Origin: Arthrobacter russicus
GTDB taxonomy: Bacteria > Actinomycetota > Actinomycetes > Actinomycetales > Micrococcaceae
Reading direction: 5' to 3'
DNA length: 64,000 nt
NCBI RefSeq assembly: GCF_031454135.1
Contig: NZ_JAVDQF010000001.1
Span: 1-64,000, forward strand
In this document: positions 16,914 through 24,397 of the stretch, in pieces
Layout of the letters: each line of letters starts with the position of its first letter
Position numbering within the stretch: the stretch's first letter is position 1
Translations under genes and position numbers: made by a program
Notes under the pieces: model-generated
The model's database searches: none
What the model saw: the letters and a program-made list of their open reading frames with translations, nothing else
Told to the model about the DNA's origin: nothing

Positions 16914-16939
16914 CTCGACACGGAACTCGACACGCGGAA
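16914..16939. promoter_or_regulatory. Direct repeats upstream of the island genes, possible XRE operator
   Basis: CTCGACACGGAA is followed at once by CTCGACACGCGGAA. An extended -10 candidate TGGCATACT lies at 16972-16980, before the first island gene. Since the second gene encodes an XRE-type DNA-binding domain, these repeats may be its binding sites. Pattern seen, function inferred. Confidence 0.35.
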
Positions 16940-17036
16940 CGGAGCAATAAAGCGTTTGTGCTCGAATTGAGTGGCATACTGAAGTTCAATGTTAGTTCTA
17001 AGCAGCGATTCCAAATTTTCATCTAGGAGGTTCACC

Positions 17037-17732
17037 GTGGTTCCAAACTCGCCTGTCGATGCTCTCGGAGTCCACGCTAATGGCGTTCGCGACCTACTTG
17101 TCGAAGTCGTGAAGTCCAGGCATGATCGCTTTGCGGAAGCGCACCAGATTTCGGGATCGCGGTACGGAATGGCGTTTGGAGCCCAGTGGCGAGACCTACT
17201 TGAAGACGTCCGAGAAGCGTTAACGGAGCGCGGCTTCCAGTCGCACAAACTAGCTCCGGCGGGTTACAAAATTCCTGTGATCAACGACTGTCTCGTCTAT
17301 GTGTGGAGAGTTTCAGGTGCCGTTGACTCGGTCGCTTCGTTCGCGTCGAGCCCTACGCGGAAGAACGGCTTCTTAGCGTCGCCTCCCGATCCGATGCTTT
17401 TCGACCCGGCTCTATTAGCCGAGCCGTGCCCGGTTGATGACTCGGACGAAGAGACCGAGCTTGAAAGCATTGTTCGCGTTGTAAGCGACACGATGCCGTT
17501 GGTGCTCGTCATGGTGCAGTCGTCTCCTAGGCAACTACGTTTGATCGAATGGGCGGTCGCTGAACTTAGCCATGTGACCGGCGAGATTTTGCTTCACGGT
17601 CAGAGAGTCATTTGGGAACCGGAGCTCATTACAGCCGATGTTGCATCCGATATCGAGTCGTTCGATAGTGGCATTCCAGTTGCGCCAGCAGTCGAGCTGC
17701 AGAAACAGGAGGCGACGCGGCCGGATGCATGA
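17037..17732 (+). CDS. Unknown protein, first gene of the island
   Basis: 231 residues; GTG start picked for the ideal AGGAGG six bases upstream (17025-17030). No signal peptide or membrane helix. The first 100 residues are helix-rich (HANGVRDLLVEVVKSRHDRFAEAH) with a basic middle; an acidic stretch DDSDEETELES follows near residue 140. I do not recognise a family. It overlaps the XRE-ImmA/IrrE gene by 8 bases, so the pair is co-translated; in other islands such partners of ImmA/IrrE proteins are antitoxin- or repressor-like, but that is only a suggestion. Codon use is less GC-biased than in neighbours. Confidence 0.75.
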   Translation: MVPNSPVDALGVHANGVRDLLVEVVKSRHDRFAEAHQISGSRYGMAFGAQWRDLLEDVREALTERGFQSHKLAPAGYKIPVINDCLVYVWRVSGAVDSVASFASSPTRKNGFLASPPDPMLFDPALLAEPCPVDDSDEETELESIVRVVSDTMPLVLVMVQSSPRQLRLIEWAVAELSHVTGEILLHGQRVIWEPELITADVASDIESFDSGIPVAPAVELQKQEATRPDA

Positions 17733-18846
17733 GTATACTCCGAGCCCGTTTTACTTGCCTGGTTCCGGGCACACTCATGGACGTTTCGAGCCTGCAAGAT
17801 TGACCCAGGCTCGGGTTCGTGTCGGGGTGAGTAAATCGGATCTTGCCGTTGAGATTGGGGTGTCTGCCGCTGCGATTGGCCAATACGAAGCGGGGGTAAA
17901 CTCGCCGCGCCCCGACGTGCTTGACCGGTTAGCGCGGACACTGAATGTTCGTCCTGGTTTCTTTGGTACGGGTCGTCCTCTGGCGCGTATCGATACCGTG
18001 AATGCGCATTTCCGGAGCTTACGATCCGCCCGCGTCAGTGATCGACAAAAAGCAATCGCTACGGCAGCCATGGTGTGGGAACTGACGTTTGCTCTTGAGC
18101 GCTACGTGAAACTTCCTGTGGCTGATATTCCTGCGTTGGCAGCAGGGGCATCGCCTGCAGCTGCTGCAGACTCGTTACGCAAGCACTGGGGACTGCCCGA
18201 CGGGCCTGTTAAACACCTCGTTGCTACAGCTGAGTCCAACGGCATAGTTGTAGTGGTACGGCCGCCCGGCGAGATTGACGCGGTGGATGCATTCTCAGCG
18301 GTGATCATGGATCGTCCTCTCGTCATAACTACGCCTCGCAGGATAGAAAACGTCTTTCGCCACCGCTTTTCGATTGCACACGAGATCGGGCACCTGTTAT
18401 TGCACGCCGATTGTGGTGAGCACAGTGCGCTGATCGAAAAAGAAGCTGACGAATTCGCTGCAGCTTTCCTAACTCCCACATCTTCGATCGATGCGGTTCT
18501 CCCACAGCGCCTTGATTTGTCAGCGCTAGACCGTCTAGGCAGGACCTGGGGTGTCTCATCGCACTCGTTAGTCCGCCGGATGGTTGAGCGTGGCCGTACT
18601 ACTGAGTCGTCAGCGCGTCGGGCTTACCAGCGTTTAGCGGCGCTTGGCGATTCCGGTGCCGATCCGACTAGCTCCTATGCGGGTGAGGTCCCGACACTAT
18701 TGAAAAAGGCGGTGGCGCTGGCTGGAGACTATGGGGTTGGAGTACCCGAACTGGCTGAGATCTTGAAGCTCAATATCCCGCAAGTACAGGATCTGCTCGG
18801 AATGCCGGATCAACGTCCAGTATTGCGTCTCATCGATCATGACTGA
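17725..18846 (+). CDS. XRE-type regulator fused to ImmA/IrrE metallopeptidase
   Basis: 373 residues. An HTH_3 DNA-binding domain near residues 25-75 (VGVSKSDLAVEIGVSAAAIGQ) is joined to a DUF955 peptidase with the zinc motif HEIGHLLLH and a downstream EADEFAAAFL glutamate. ImmA/IrrE proteases cleave repressors in mobile elements or stress systems; fusion to XRE is common in toxin-antitoxin-like and defence loci. The ATG overlaps the upstream gene by 8 bases with GGAGG 12 bases before it. Likely controls the island promoter and responds to damage or phage. Confidence 0.88.
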   Translation: MHEYTPSPFYLPGSGHTHGRFEPARLTQARVRVGVSKSDLAVEIGVSAAAIGQYEAGVNSPRPDVLDRLARTLNVRPGFFGTGRPLARIDTVNAHFRSLRSARVSDRQKAIATAAMVWELTFALERYVKLPVADIPALAAGASPAAAADSLRKHWGLPDGPVKHLVATAESNGIVVVVRPPGEIDAVDAFSAVIMDRPLVITTPRRIENVFRHRFSIAHEIGHLLLHADCGEHSALIEKEADEFAAAFLTPTSSIDAVLPQRLDLSALDRLGRTWGVSSHSLVRRMVERGRTTESSARRAYQRLAALGDSGADPTSSYAGEVPTLLKKAVALAGDYGVGVPELAEILKLNIPQVQDLLGMPDQRPVLRLIDHD

Positions 18847-18962
18847 AAATCAAGGCACCCGTCATGCACTAGGGCCGGGCTCTATCAATATTCCGGTGCT
18901 TTAGTGTGCTGTGGTCGTCAGCCGACGTGCTCCGCATGATATTTAGTTGTGGTTCGGCCTGA

Positions 18963-18975
18963 CCTGTCTGACAGG
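18963..18975. promoter_or_regulatory. Short palindrome before the nuclease gene
   Basis: CCTGTC-T-GACAGG, a 13-bp perfect palindrome in the 192-bp gap before the zinc-ribbon nuclease gene. Could be an operator. Nothing else stands out in this gap. Confidence 0.3.
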
Positions 18976-19038
18976 GTAGGTCCTGCTTTCGGTAACACTT
19001 TGGCAGAATTGCTATTCATATCCATGATGGGAGGAGCC

Positions 19039-20787
19039 GTGGCAGCAGGAGATCAGCTTTGCTCGACCGAGGATTGTGGCAAACCAGGGGCTTTCAGGAC
19101 GATGTCTAAGCCGACCTGGTGTACTGACTGCCTGAACGACATTGTCGCTGAGCTGGGCTTAGAACCCGTTGTTCCATTCTCGGGTCCCAAAAAGTACTGG
19201 CGTACACGGTGCCTGAGATGCAACGCGGAATGCGATTACCGCTTCGAATACCTTCTTGAACTGAGAGGCAGGAACGGACCTGTCTGTCGGCGCTGCTTCT
19301 GGAGAGCGCAAGCAACGTTGATCGGCTACTCTGAAAAACCTGTCAACAGAGAACAGCTGGCTGAGCTCTTGCAGGTAAACGGCTTCGAACCGGTAGAAGA
19401 TCTCACGTCGATCGCCAGCTACGAGCACGCACTCATAACGCGGTGCAAGCGGTGCGGGCGTCAAGAGGCGAGGCGACCGGGTGACCTTGGCTGGGGTTGC
19501 AATTGCCAGCGCAACCCCAAGTCGGGGAGCACCCCGAAGCCGAGCAACGGGAAGCAGAAAGACCTCCTGTGCGACTCCGAGAATGATGCTTTGCAATGGT
19601 GGGACTATGAAGCCAACGACGACGCTAGCTTCAAGACCGTGACTCTACGAGCCCAGCGTGTCTGTCATTGGGTGTGCCCTGAGCACGGGCACAAGTTCAC
19701 TGCGGCCGTCTTAGAGATTACGAGGCTTCCAGACTGTCCGCAATGTCGGCAGCGAAGGCGCGAGGAATATGAGCGCTATCGAGAAACTCCGGTGAGTGCC
19801 GTGGCCGAATTATTGGCCGCCTGGGACGATGAAGACGAAGCCTCAGCGGTGATGGTTGCTTCTGGCGCATTACGCAGATTTGCCTGCTCCGAGGGACACC
19901 ACCCCCGGGTGAGCCCCTATACATATCTCAGCGCAGGCTGTCCGGCGTGCCGCAGCAACGCCACAAGACAGAGGGGCGAAGCGACTTTGCGGCAGACTCT
20001 GCCAGAGATCGCCGACCAATGGCATCCCGCGCTCAACGGGTCCAAGTGGAACCCCGACACCGTCGGACATGATTCTAAGAGGACTGTCTGGTGGAGAGCG
20101 GAATGCTGCGGACACGAGTGGAAAGCGCCCATAAAGGACCGTGACAAGTACCGCCGCCTGCGATGCCCCTGCTGTGAGACGATTCTCGGTTCGCTTGCTT
20201 GGGTGGATCCAGGCCTAGCCGCTGAGTGGAGCCTGGAGAACCCCCTGAGCGCCTGGCATATCCGCCCCACTGCGTCGACCCCATTCACTCCAAAATGGGT
20301 ATGCTCGGTAAACACCGAGCATTGCTGGGAGGCTTCTCTCCCGTCCCGCTCAGCCGGGGCCGAGTGTCCGGAGTGCCGAAAAACCGGGAAATCCAAGGTC
20401 GAGCTCGACCATTTCACCGAATGCAAGAAGGTTTTCACCGGAGTGCGCTCGGGTGCATCCTTGCGGGACCCAGTCTTCGCGACCCGAAAAAGCTGGACGG
20501 TTGATATTCTCGCCAAACACGGCGATCGGAAAGTCGCAATTGAATATGACGGCTTTTACTGGCACTCACCAGCCGCAAAGGTAGAAGTGGACCATCGAAA
20601 GTCTTTGGACCTGCTCGCCGCAGGTTACACGGTTGTTCGCCTGCGAGAAGATGACCTGCCAGGCCTTGGCATCGAAAATGAGCAATATCTGGAGATCCAG
20701 GTTTTCTCGAGAGCGTCGCGACCTTCGCACATCATCTTGCAGATTCTCACCTTGCTCGGGGGGGGAGATGAAGACCGGAAGCAATAG
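19039..20787 (+). CDS. Multi-zinc-ribbon protein with C-terminal Vsr-like endonuclease domain
   Basis: About 582 residues. At least six Cys pairs (for example CLRCN/CRRC, CKRC/CNC, CPEHGH/CPQC, CCGHEW/CPCC, ECPEC) form successive treble-clef zinc ribbons of the DUF4379 kind. The last 120 residues carry SWTVDILAKHGDRKVAIEYDG, YWHSP and VVRLREDDL, the pattern of Vsr/DUF559-type PD-(D/E)XK nucleases with a likely metal-binding Asp and Glu. It probably binds and cuts DNA. GTG 19039 follows GGGAGGAG closely; ATG 19027 or 19024 are alternatives. No methyltransferase partner is nearby, so it is not a normal restriction pair. Confidence 0.8.
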   Translation: MAAGDQLCSTEDCGKPGAFRTMSKPTWCTDCLNDIVAELGLEPVVPFSGPKKYWRTRCLRCNAECDYRFEYLLELRGRNGPVCRRCFWRAQATLIGYSEKPVNREQLAELLQVNGFEPVEDLTSIASYEHALITRCKRCGRQEARRPGDLGWGCNCQRNPKSGSTPKPSNGKQKDLLCDSENDALQWWDYEANDDASFKTVTLRAQRVCHWVCPEHGHKFTAAVLEITRLPDCPQCRQRRREEYERYRETPVSAVAELLAAWDDEDEASAVMVASGALRRFACSEGHHPRVSPYTYLSAGCPACRSNATRQRGEATLRQTLPEIADQWHPALNGSKWNPDTVGHDSKRTVWWRAECCGHEWKAPIKDRDKYRRLRCPCCETILGSLAWVDPGLAAEWSLENPLSAWHIRPTASTPFTPKWVCSVNTEHCWEASLPSRSAGAECPECRKTGKSKVELDHFTECKKVFTGVRSGASLRDPVFATRKSWTVDILAKHGDRKVAIEYDGFYWHSPAAKVEVDHRKSLDLLAAGYTVVRLREDDLPGLGIENEQYLEIQVFSRASRPSHIILQILTLLGGGDEDRKQ

Positions 20788-20967
20788 ATGAGGGCACCAG
20801 TTGAAGCGGGATCCCGTATGGCGATTTTGTTGGCCGCGGCCGATGCTTCGGTGATGATCCCGATGAGCGGGGGAGTCGATTCGCTCAACGTCGCGGCGGC
20901 GTCAGCGGTGGCTTTCTGGGCGGTGCGCGATAAGACCACTCAGTCACGGCACAGCGCTTCGGGATAG
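20788..20967 (+). pseudogene. Displaced 3' end of the TrmH-family gene
   Basis: Frame continues from just after the nuclease stop through LAAADASVMIPMSGG and AVAFWAVRDKTTQ to TAG at 20965-20967. It matches the C terminus of the intact methyltransferase and adds about 13 residues (DKTTQSRHSASG). This is presumably the original host 3' end cut off when the island entered; it lacks the SAM-knot motifs upstream and cannot be active. Confidence 0.8.
20833..20927. repeat. Right copy of the 95-bp TrmH 3'-end duplication
   Basis: Counterpart of 16754-16848 (five synonymous differences). After it the sequence continues into host DNA leading to the peroxiredoxin gene. Confidence 0.9.
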
Positions 20968-20976
20968 TGTGGTGTT

Positions 20977-21438
20977 ATGCGCAAAGGTGACGTAGTCGAA
21001 GATTTCGAGCTGCCCGACCAATCGGGTACGCCGCAGCGGCTGAGCACGCTGCTCGAGAACGGGCCGGTGGTGCTGTTCTTCTACCCGCTCGCGATGAGCG
21101 GCGGCTGCACCAAAGAAGTCTGCCATTTCCGCGATGTGGACGCCGAGTTCAAAGCGCTCGGCGCCCAGCAAGTGGGAATCAGCCGGGACAGCGTGGCGCG
21201 CCAAGCCGAATTCGCCAAGCGCACCGGGATCGACTACCCGTTGCTTTCCGACGAAGCCGGCGAGGTCGCCGAGGCCTTCGGGGTGAAACGGCGCCTGCTG
21301 GCCAAGGCCCTGCCGGTCAAGCGGGCCACCTTCGTGATCGACACCGATGCCCGGATCCTGGAGACGGTGTCCAGCGAAACCGACATGAACGGGCACGCCG
21401 ACCAGGCCCTCGCCGCACTCAAGGCCCGGCAAAGCTGA
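20977..21438 (+). CDS. Peroxiredoxin, BCP/AhpE-like
   Basis: 153 residues, thioredoxin fold: start GDVVEDFELPDQSG, peroxidatic motif SGGCTKEVCHFRD (Cys46 by count of the motif, with a second cysteine five residues later, the 1-Cys/atypical 2-Cys arrangement of BCP proteins), and conserved Arg in VGISRDS. It reduces hydroperoxides in the cytoplasm. The motif reads MSGGCT where most BCPs have TPGCT. Single gene just outside the island. Confidence 0.87.
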   Translation: MRKGDVVEDFELPDQSGTPQRLSTLLENGPVVLFFYPLAMSGGCTKEVCHFRDVDAEFKALGAQQVGISRDSVARQAEFAKRTGIDYPLLSDEAGEVAEAFGVKRRLLAKALPVKRATFVIDTDARILETVSSETDMNGHADQALAALKARQS

Positions 21439-21604
21439 GCCGTTGCCGCGCAGATTCCGCTTTCTGGCCGACCCAGGGTAAGATTGAATGTTGCGTTGTG
21501 CGCCCTCGATGATTTGCAATGAATTCCGAGGCGCTACCGCAGCTCCTATCCGTGAAGTACCGGGGCTGGCAAAATCCAGGCCCACCCGAGAAAAAGGCAC
21601 AAAC

Positions 21605-21862
21605 GTGAAAAGCGATATCCACCCGAAATACGAAGCAGTCGTCTTCAACGACCTGGCTTCCGGCACCAAATTCCTGACCCGGTCCACCGTTTCTTCGGAC
21701 AAGACCATCGAGTGGGAAGACGGCAAGACCTACCCGGTCATCGACGTCGAAATCTCCTCCGAGAGCCACCCGTTCTACACCGGCAAGCAGCGTATCATGG
21801 ACAGCGCCGGCCGGGTGGAGCGCTTCAACGCACGCTTCAAGGGCTTCGGCGGCAAGAAGTAA
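21605..21862 (+). CDS. rpmE2: 50S ribosomal protein L31 type B
   Basis: 85 residues, [15 protein letters not shown] and [21 protein letters not shown] identify L31. The zinc-binding CxxC of type A is absent, so this is the C-minus type B paralogue, in many bacteria used under zinc shortage. GTG start with GAGAAAAAGG upstream. TTCCGC-18-TAAGAT at 21455-21484 may be its promoter, giving a leader of more than 100 bases; I saw no clear Zur box. A textbook terminator follows. Confidence 0.95.
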   Translation: MKSDIHPKYEAVVFNDLASGTKFLTRSTVSSDKTIEWEDGKTYPVIDVEISSESHPFYTGKQRIMDSAGRVERFNARFKGFGGKK

Positions 21863-21881
21863 GCCACGTCGAGTCCGCACG

Positions 21882-21924
21882 AAGCGGGCCGGAACACCTT
21901 CGGGGGTTCCGGCCCGCTTTTTGT
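21882..21924 (+). terminator. Rho-independent terminator after L31
   Basis: Stem AAGCGGGCCGGAAC / GTTCCGGCCCGCTT (14 bp), 10-base loop, followed by TTTTTGTTT. It ends 22 bases before the stop of the convergent alpha/beta hydrolase gene. Confidence 0.95.
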
Positions 21925-21945
21925 TTGCCTCGAAGCTGCTCCGGC

Positions 21946-22623
21946 TCAGGCCGCTGCGGCCAGAATCACCTTAACCACTTCCTCCGGGTGTGACAGCATC
22001 ACCGAGTGGCTGGCCCCTTCGATTACCGTGGTCTGGGCGCCCATTCGCTCGGCGCAGGCAGCTTCCAGTTTCGGATTGATGATCTGATCGTTGCCGGCCA
22101 CCACGTACCAGGTGGGCACGTCTTTCCAAGCGGGTGCACCACTAGCCCAGGTGAACCGGCCGGCGTCGCTCGGTCCTTGGGTCGCGGCATTGATCCGGGC
22201 CTGCTCTTCCGGCAGGTCCGGTGCGAAGTACGCCACATAGTCGTCTTGGCTGAGCGTGAACCGGCCTTGCGGATCGAGCACGAACTTACTGGCCGAGGGT
22301 AAGGCGCCGTACTCCTCGGTGAGACCACCGGCGGATTCGCCTTCTTCTGGGCCGAACGCCGCGACGTAGACCAGCGACTTCACATTCGGCGCGCCCTTGG
22401 CCGCGTTGCTGATCACGAAACCGCCGAAGGAGTGTCCGACGACGACGGTCTCGCCGTCGAGCGTGTCCAGCAGTTCCCGGACCTTCTGCACGTCATCCGG
22501 GATCGAGCTCAACGGCTGCTGCGCGGCGACCACATGGTGTCCGGCGGCTTGCAGCGCCGGGATCACCCCGGCCCAGGATGATCCGTCCGCGATCGCGCCG
22601 TGGACTAAAAGGATATTTGCCAT
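21946..22623 (-). CDS. Alpha/beta hydrolase (EstC/salicylate-esterase-like)
   Basis: 225 residues. Starts NILLVHGAIADGSSW (oxyanion HG), nucleophile elbow GHSFGG (Ser about 83), acid in VAGNDQII and His in GASHSVMLSHPEEV. Small cytoplasmic esterase/lyase-like hydrolase similar in plan to plant MES and bacterial EstC proteins; substrate unknown. ATG preceded by GAGGAGAA. Monocistronic, convergent with L31. Confidence 0.88.
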   Translation of the reverse strand: MANILLVHGAIADGSSWAGVIPALQAAGHHVVAAQQPLSSIPDDVQKVRELLDTLDGETVVVGHSFGGFVISNAAKGAPNVKSLVYVAAFGPEEGESAGGLTEEYGALPSASKFVLDPQGRFTLSQDDYVAYFAPDLPEEQARINAATQGPSDAGRFTWASGAPAWKDVPTWYVVAGNDQIINPKLEAACAERMGAQTTVIEGASHSVMLSHPEEVVKVILAAAA

Positions 22624-22746
22624 TGTTGTTCTCCTCGGTTGGTTTGAAACACAACGGACGAGGCTCCTACGACCTCCCCCATACGCTTCAAGCTACGGGG
22701 GAGCCCTAAACTGGTCAAGGGATTTGCTCTGCGGGAAAGGTGTCAA

Positions 22747-23814
22747 TTGGCTGAGAAAAACGTCGTCCACGGCGAGTACAAAGTGCCCGGGGGCAAACTG
22801 GTGGTGGCCGATCTGGAGGTCGCCGACGGGGTGTTGCAGCGTGTGTCGATCAACGGCGATTTCTTCCTGGAACCGGATGAGGCGTTGACCGAGATCAATG
22901 CCGCTTTGACCGGCCTTCCGGTGGCGACGTCCGCGCGGGAGTTGGCTGCCGCCGTCGTGCGCGGAGTGCGTCCGGAGGCGGTGCTCTTCGGCTTCTCCGC
23001 CGAGGCCGTGGCGATCGCCGTGCGCCGGGCATTGAAGTTGGCGACGAGCTGGACCGACCACGAGTTCGAGATCATTCCGCCGACACCGCTCGACACCTAT
23101 CGGCACGTCGCGATGGACGAGGTGCTGACCCGCCAAGTCGGTGCCGGATTGCGCAAACCGACGCTGCGGTTCTGGGAATGGGAAGCACCCTCGGTGGTGA
23201 TCGGCAGCTTCCAATCGGTGCGCAACGAGGTCGACGCCGACGGTGTGGCGCGCTACGGGGTCACCGTGGTGCGCCGGATCAGCGGCGGCGGCGCGATGTT
23301 CATGGAACCCGGCAATGCGATCACCTACTCGTTGTACGTGCCGCAGAGCCTGGTCGACGGTTTGAGCTTTGCCGACTCCTATCCGTTCTTGGACGCCTGG
23401 GTGATGGCGAGTCTGCAGAAGCTCGGCATTTCGGCGCACTACGTCCCGTTGAACGACATCGCCACCGAGCAGGGCAAGATCGGTGGCGCGGCGCAGAAGC
23501 GGCTCAGCAACGGAGGGCTGCTGCACCACGTGACCATGTCCTACGACATCGATGCGGACAAGATGACGCAGGTGCTGCGGATCGGCCGGGAGAAACTCTC
23601 GGACAAAGGCATTGGTTCGGCGAAGAAGCGGGTCGACCCGTTGCGCCGGCAGACCGGCTTGGCCCGCGAAGCGATCATCGAAACCATGATGGAGACCTTC
23701 GAGGAACTGCATTCCGCAGAACGGGTCCCGCTCAGTGAAGCCGATCTGGCCGCCGCCGACGATTTGGTGACCGCGAAATTCCACACCGACGGCTGGACCA
23801 ACCGGGTTCCCTGA
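22747..23814 (+). CDS. Lipoate-protein ligase family protein with N-terminal accessory domain
   Basis: 355 residues. The N-terminal 100 residues (HGEYKVPGGKLVVADLEVADG) resemble the accessory domain that follows LplA in other bacteria, here placed in front. The catalytic part carries RRISGGGAMF (RRxSGGGxV/A loop binding lipoyl-AMP) and the lysine in QGKIGGAAQKR. It would attach lipoate, or octanoate, to E2/GcvH proteins. TTG start with AAAGG upstream. No partner genes adjacent. Confidence 0.88.
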   Translation: MAEKNVVHGEYKVPGGKLVVADLEVADGVLQRVSINGDFFLEPDEALTEINAALTGLPVATSARELAAAVVRGVRPEAVLFGFSAEAVAIAVRRALKLATSWTDHEFEIIPPTPLDTYRHVAMDEVLTRQVGAGLRKPTLRFWEWEAPSVVIGSFQSVRNEVDADGVARYGVTVVRRISGGGAMFMEPGNAITYSLYVPQSLVDGLSFADSYPFLDAWVMASLQKLGISAHYVPLNDIATEQGKIGGAAQKRLSNGGLLHHVTMSYDIDADKMTQVLRIGREKLSDKGIGSAKKRVDPLRRQTGLAREAIIETMMETFEELHSAERVPLSEADLAAADDLVTAKFHTDGWTNRVP

Positions 23815-23825
23815 GCCGGGTCGCG

Positions 23826-23928
23826 GGCTGGTCTGGCCGGCCAGCCCAGTCGGTTCGCTGGAACCGTCCACTTGGGCGCAGTTGAGCCGGGCTGGGGCTG
23901 GCTGAACCCGGCTCAACTGCGCCCAAGT
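23826..23928. repeat. Cluster of hairpins between convergent genes
   Basis: Main element: perfect 22-bp inverted repeat at 23870-23891 and 23907-23928 (begins ACTTGGGCGCAGTTGAGC) with a 15-base loop. Just before it are CGGTTC/GAACCG (23851-23866) and GGCTGG/CCAGCC (23826-23846). It lies between the lipoate ligase stop and the RidA stop, so a two-way terminator is plausible. Confidence 0.85.
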
Positions 23929-23958
23929 CAGTTGACCGTGACGGCCGGCCGCAGAACA

Positions 23959-24351
23959 CTACCCGCCTACCGCGACCGCCTCGACCTCCACCAGCTGGCC
24001 CGGGTAGCCGAGGACCGCCACGCCGAGCAAGGTGCTCGGCGCATCGTGGTCGCCCATCGCGGCACGCACCGCGCGCCATGCGGACACCAGATCATCCCGG
24101 TCGCTGCTGGCCACGTAGACCGTGGTCTTGAGGATCGAGGACAATCCGGAGCCGGCATCCTGCAGCGCCACCTCCAGGTTCCGCAGGCAGAGTGTGGCCT
24201 GTTCCGCGAAGTCGAGAGCGGGCACTTCGCCGGCCTCGTCCAAGGGGCAGGCCCCGGCGGTGAAAACCAATCTCGGGGCCTCCGTGGATGCGGCGTAGGC
24301 GTACTGGGCGACGTCGGACAGGCTGGGGCTACGGTGCAGGACAGGATCCAC
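23959..24351 (-). CDS. RidA family protein
   Basis: 130 residues with the RidA/YjgF signature: VFTAGACPLD, QATLCLRNLEVALQDAGS and a C-terminal GQLVEVEAVA. RidA proteins hydrolyse reactive enamine/imine intermediates in the cytoplasm. The usual catalytic arginine (RxxxxV near the end) is not obvious here, so it may belong to a non-deaminase subgroup. GTG start. 46 bases downstream of pepN on the same strand, possibly co-transcribed. Confidence 0.85.
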   Translation of the reverse strand: MDPVLHRSPSLSDVAQYAYAASTEAPRLVFTAGACPLDEAGEVPALDFAEQATLCLRNLEVALQDAGSGLSSILKTTVYVASSDRDDLVSAWRAVRAAMGDHDAPSTLLGVAVLGYPGQLVEVEAVAVGG

Positions 24352-24397
24352 GCCGATCAGAATACCAACGCACCGGAGGTCCGTGCGCGGTCGGGAA

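Larger units (their letters stand above)
16849..20832. mobile_element. Accessory island inserted at the TrmH gene 3' end
   Basis: About 4 kb of visibly lower GC between two copies of the methyltransferase 3' end. Carries three genes on the same strand: an unknown protein, an XRE-ImmA/IrrE protein and a zinc-ribbon protein with a Vsr-like nuclease domain. No integrase, transposase or recombinase is present, so it either moved with help from elsewhere or entered by homologous recombination through the shared 3' end. Exact ends within the repeats cannot be fixed by eye. Confidence 0.7.

Noticed and set aside
19039-20787. Restriction-modification system
   Set aside because: The nuclease has no adjacent methyltransferase; the only methyltransferase nearby is an RNA enzyme of the host.
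16849-20832. Integrase or transposase within the island
   Set aside because: All three genes were read and none has a tyrosine or serine recombinase or DDE motif; the island is listed as mobile only from its duplicated ends.
21439-21604. Zur box before L31 type B
   Set aside because: Searched by eye for an AT-rich 7-1-7 palindrome as in Zur sites; none convincing.
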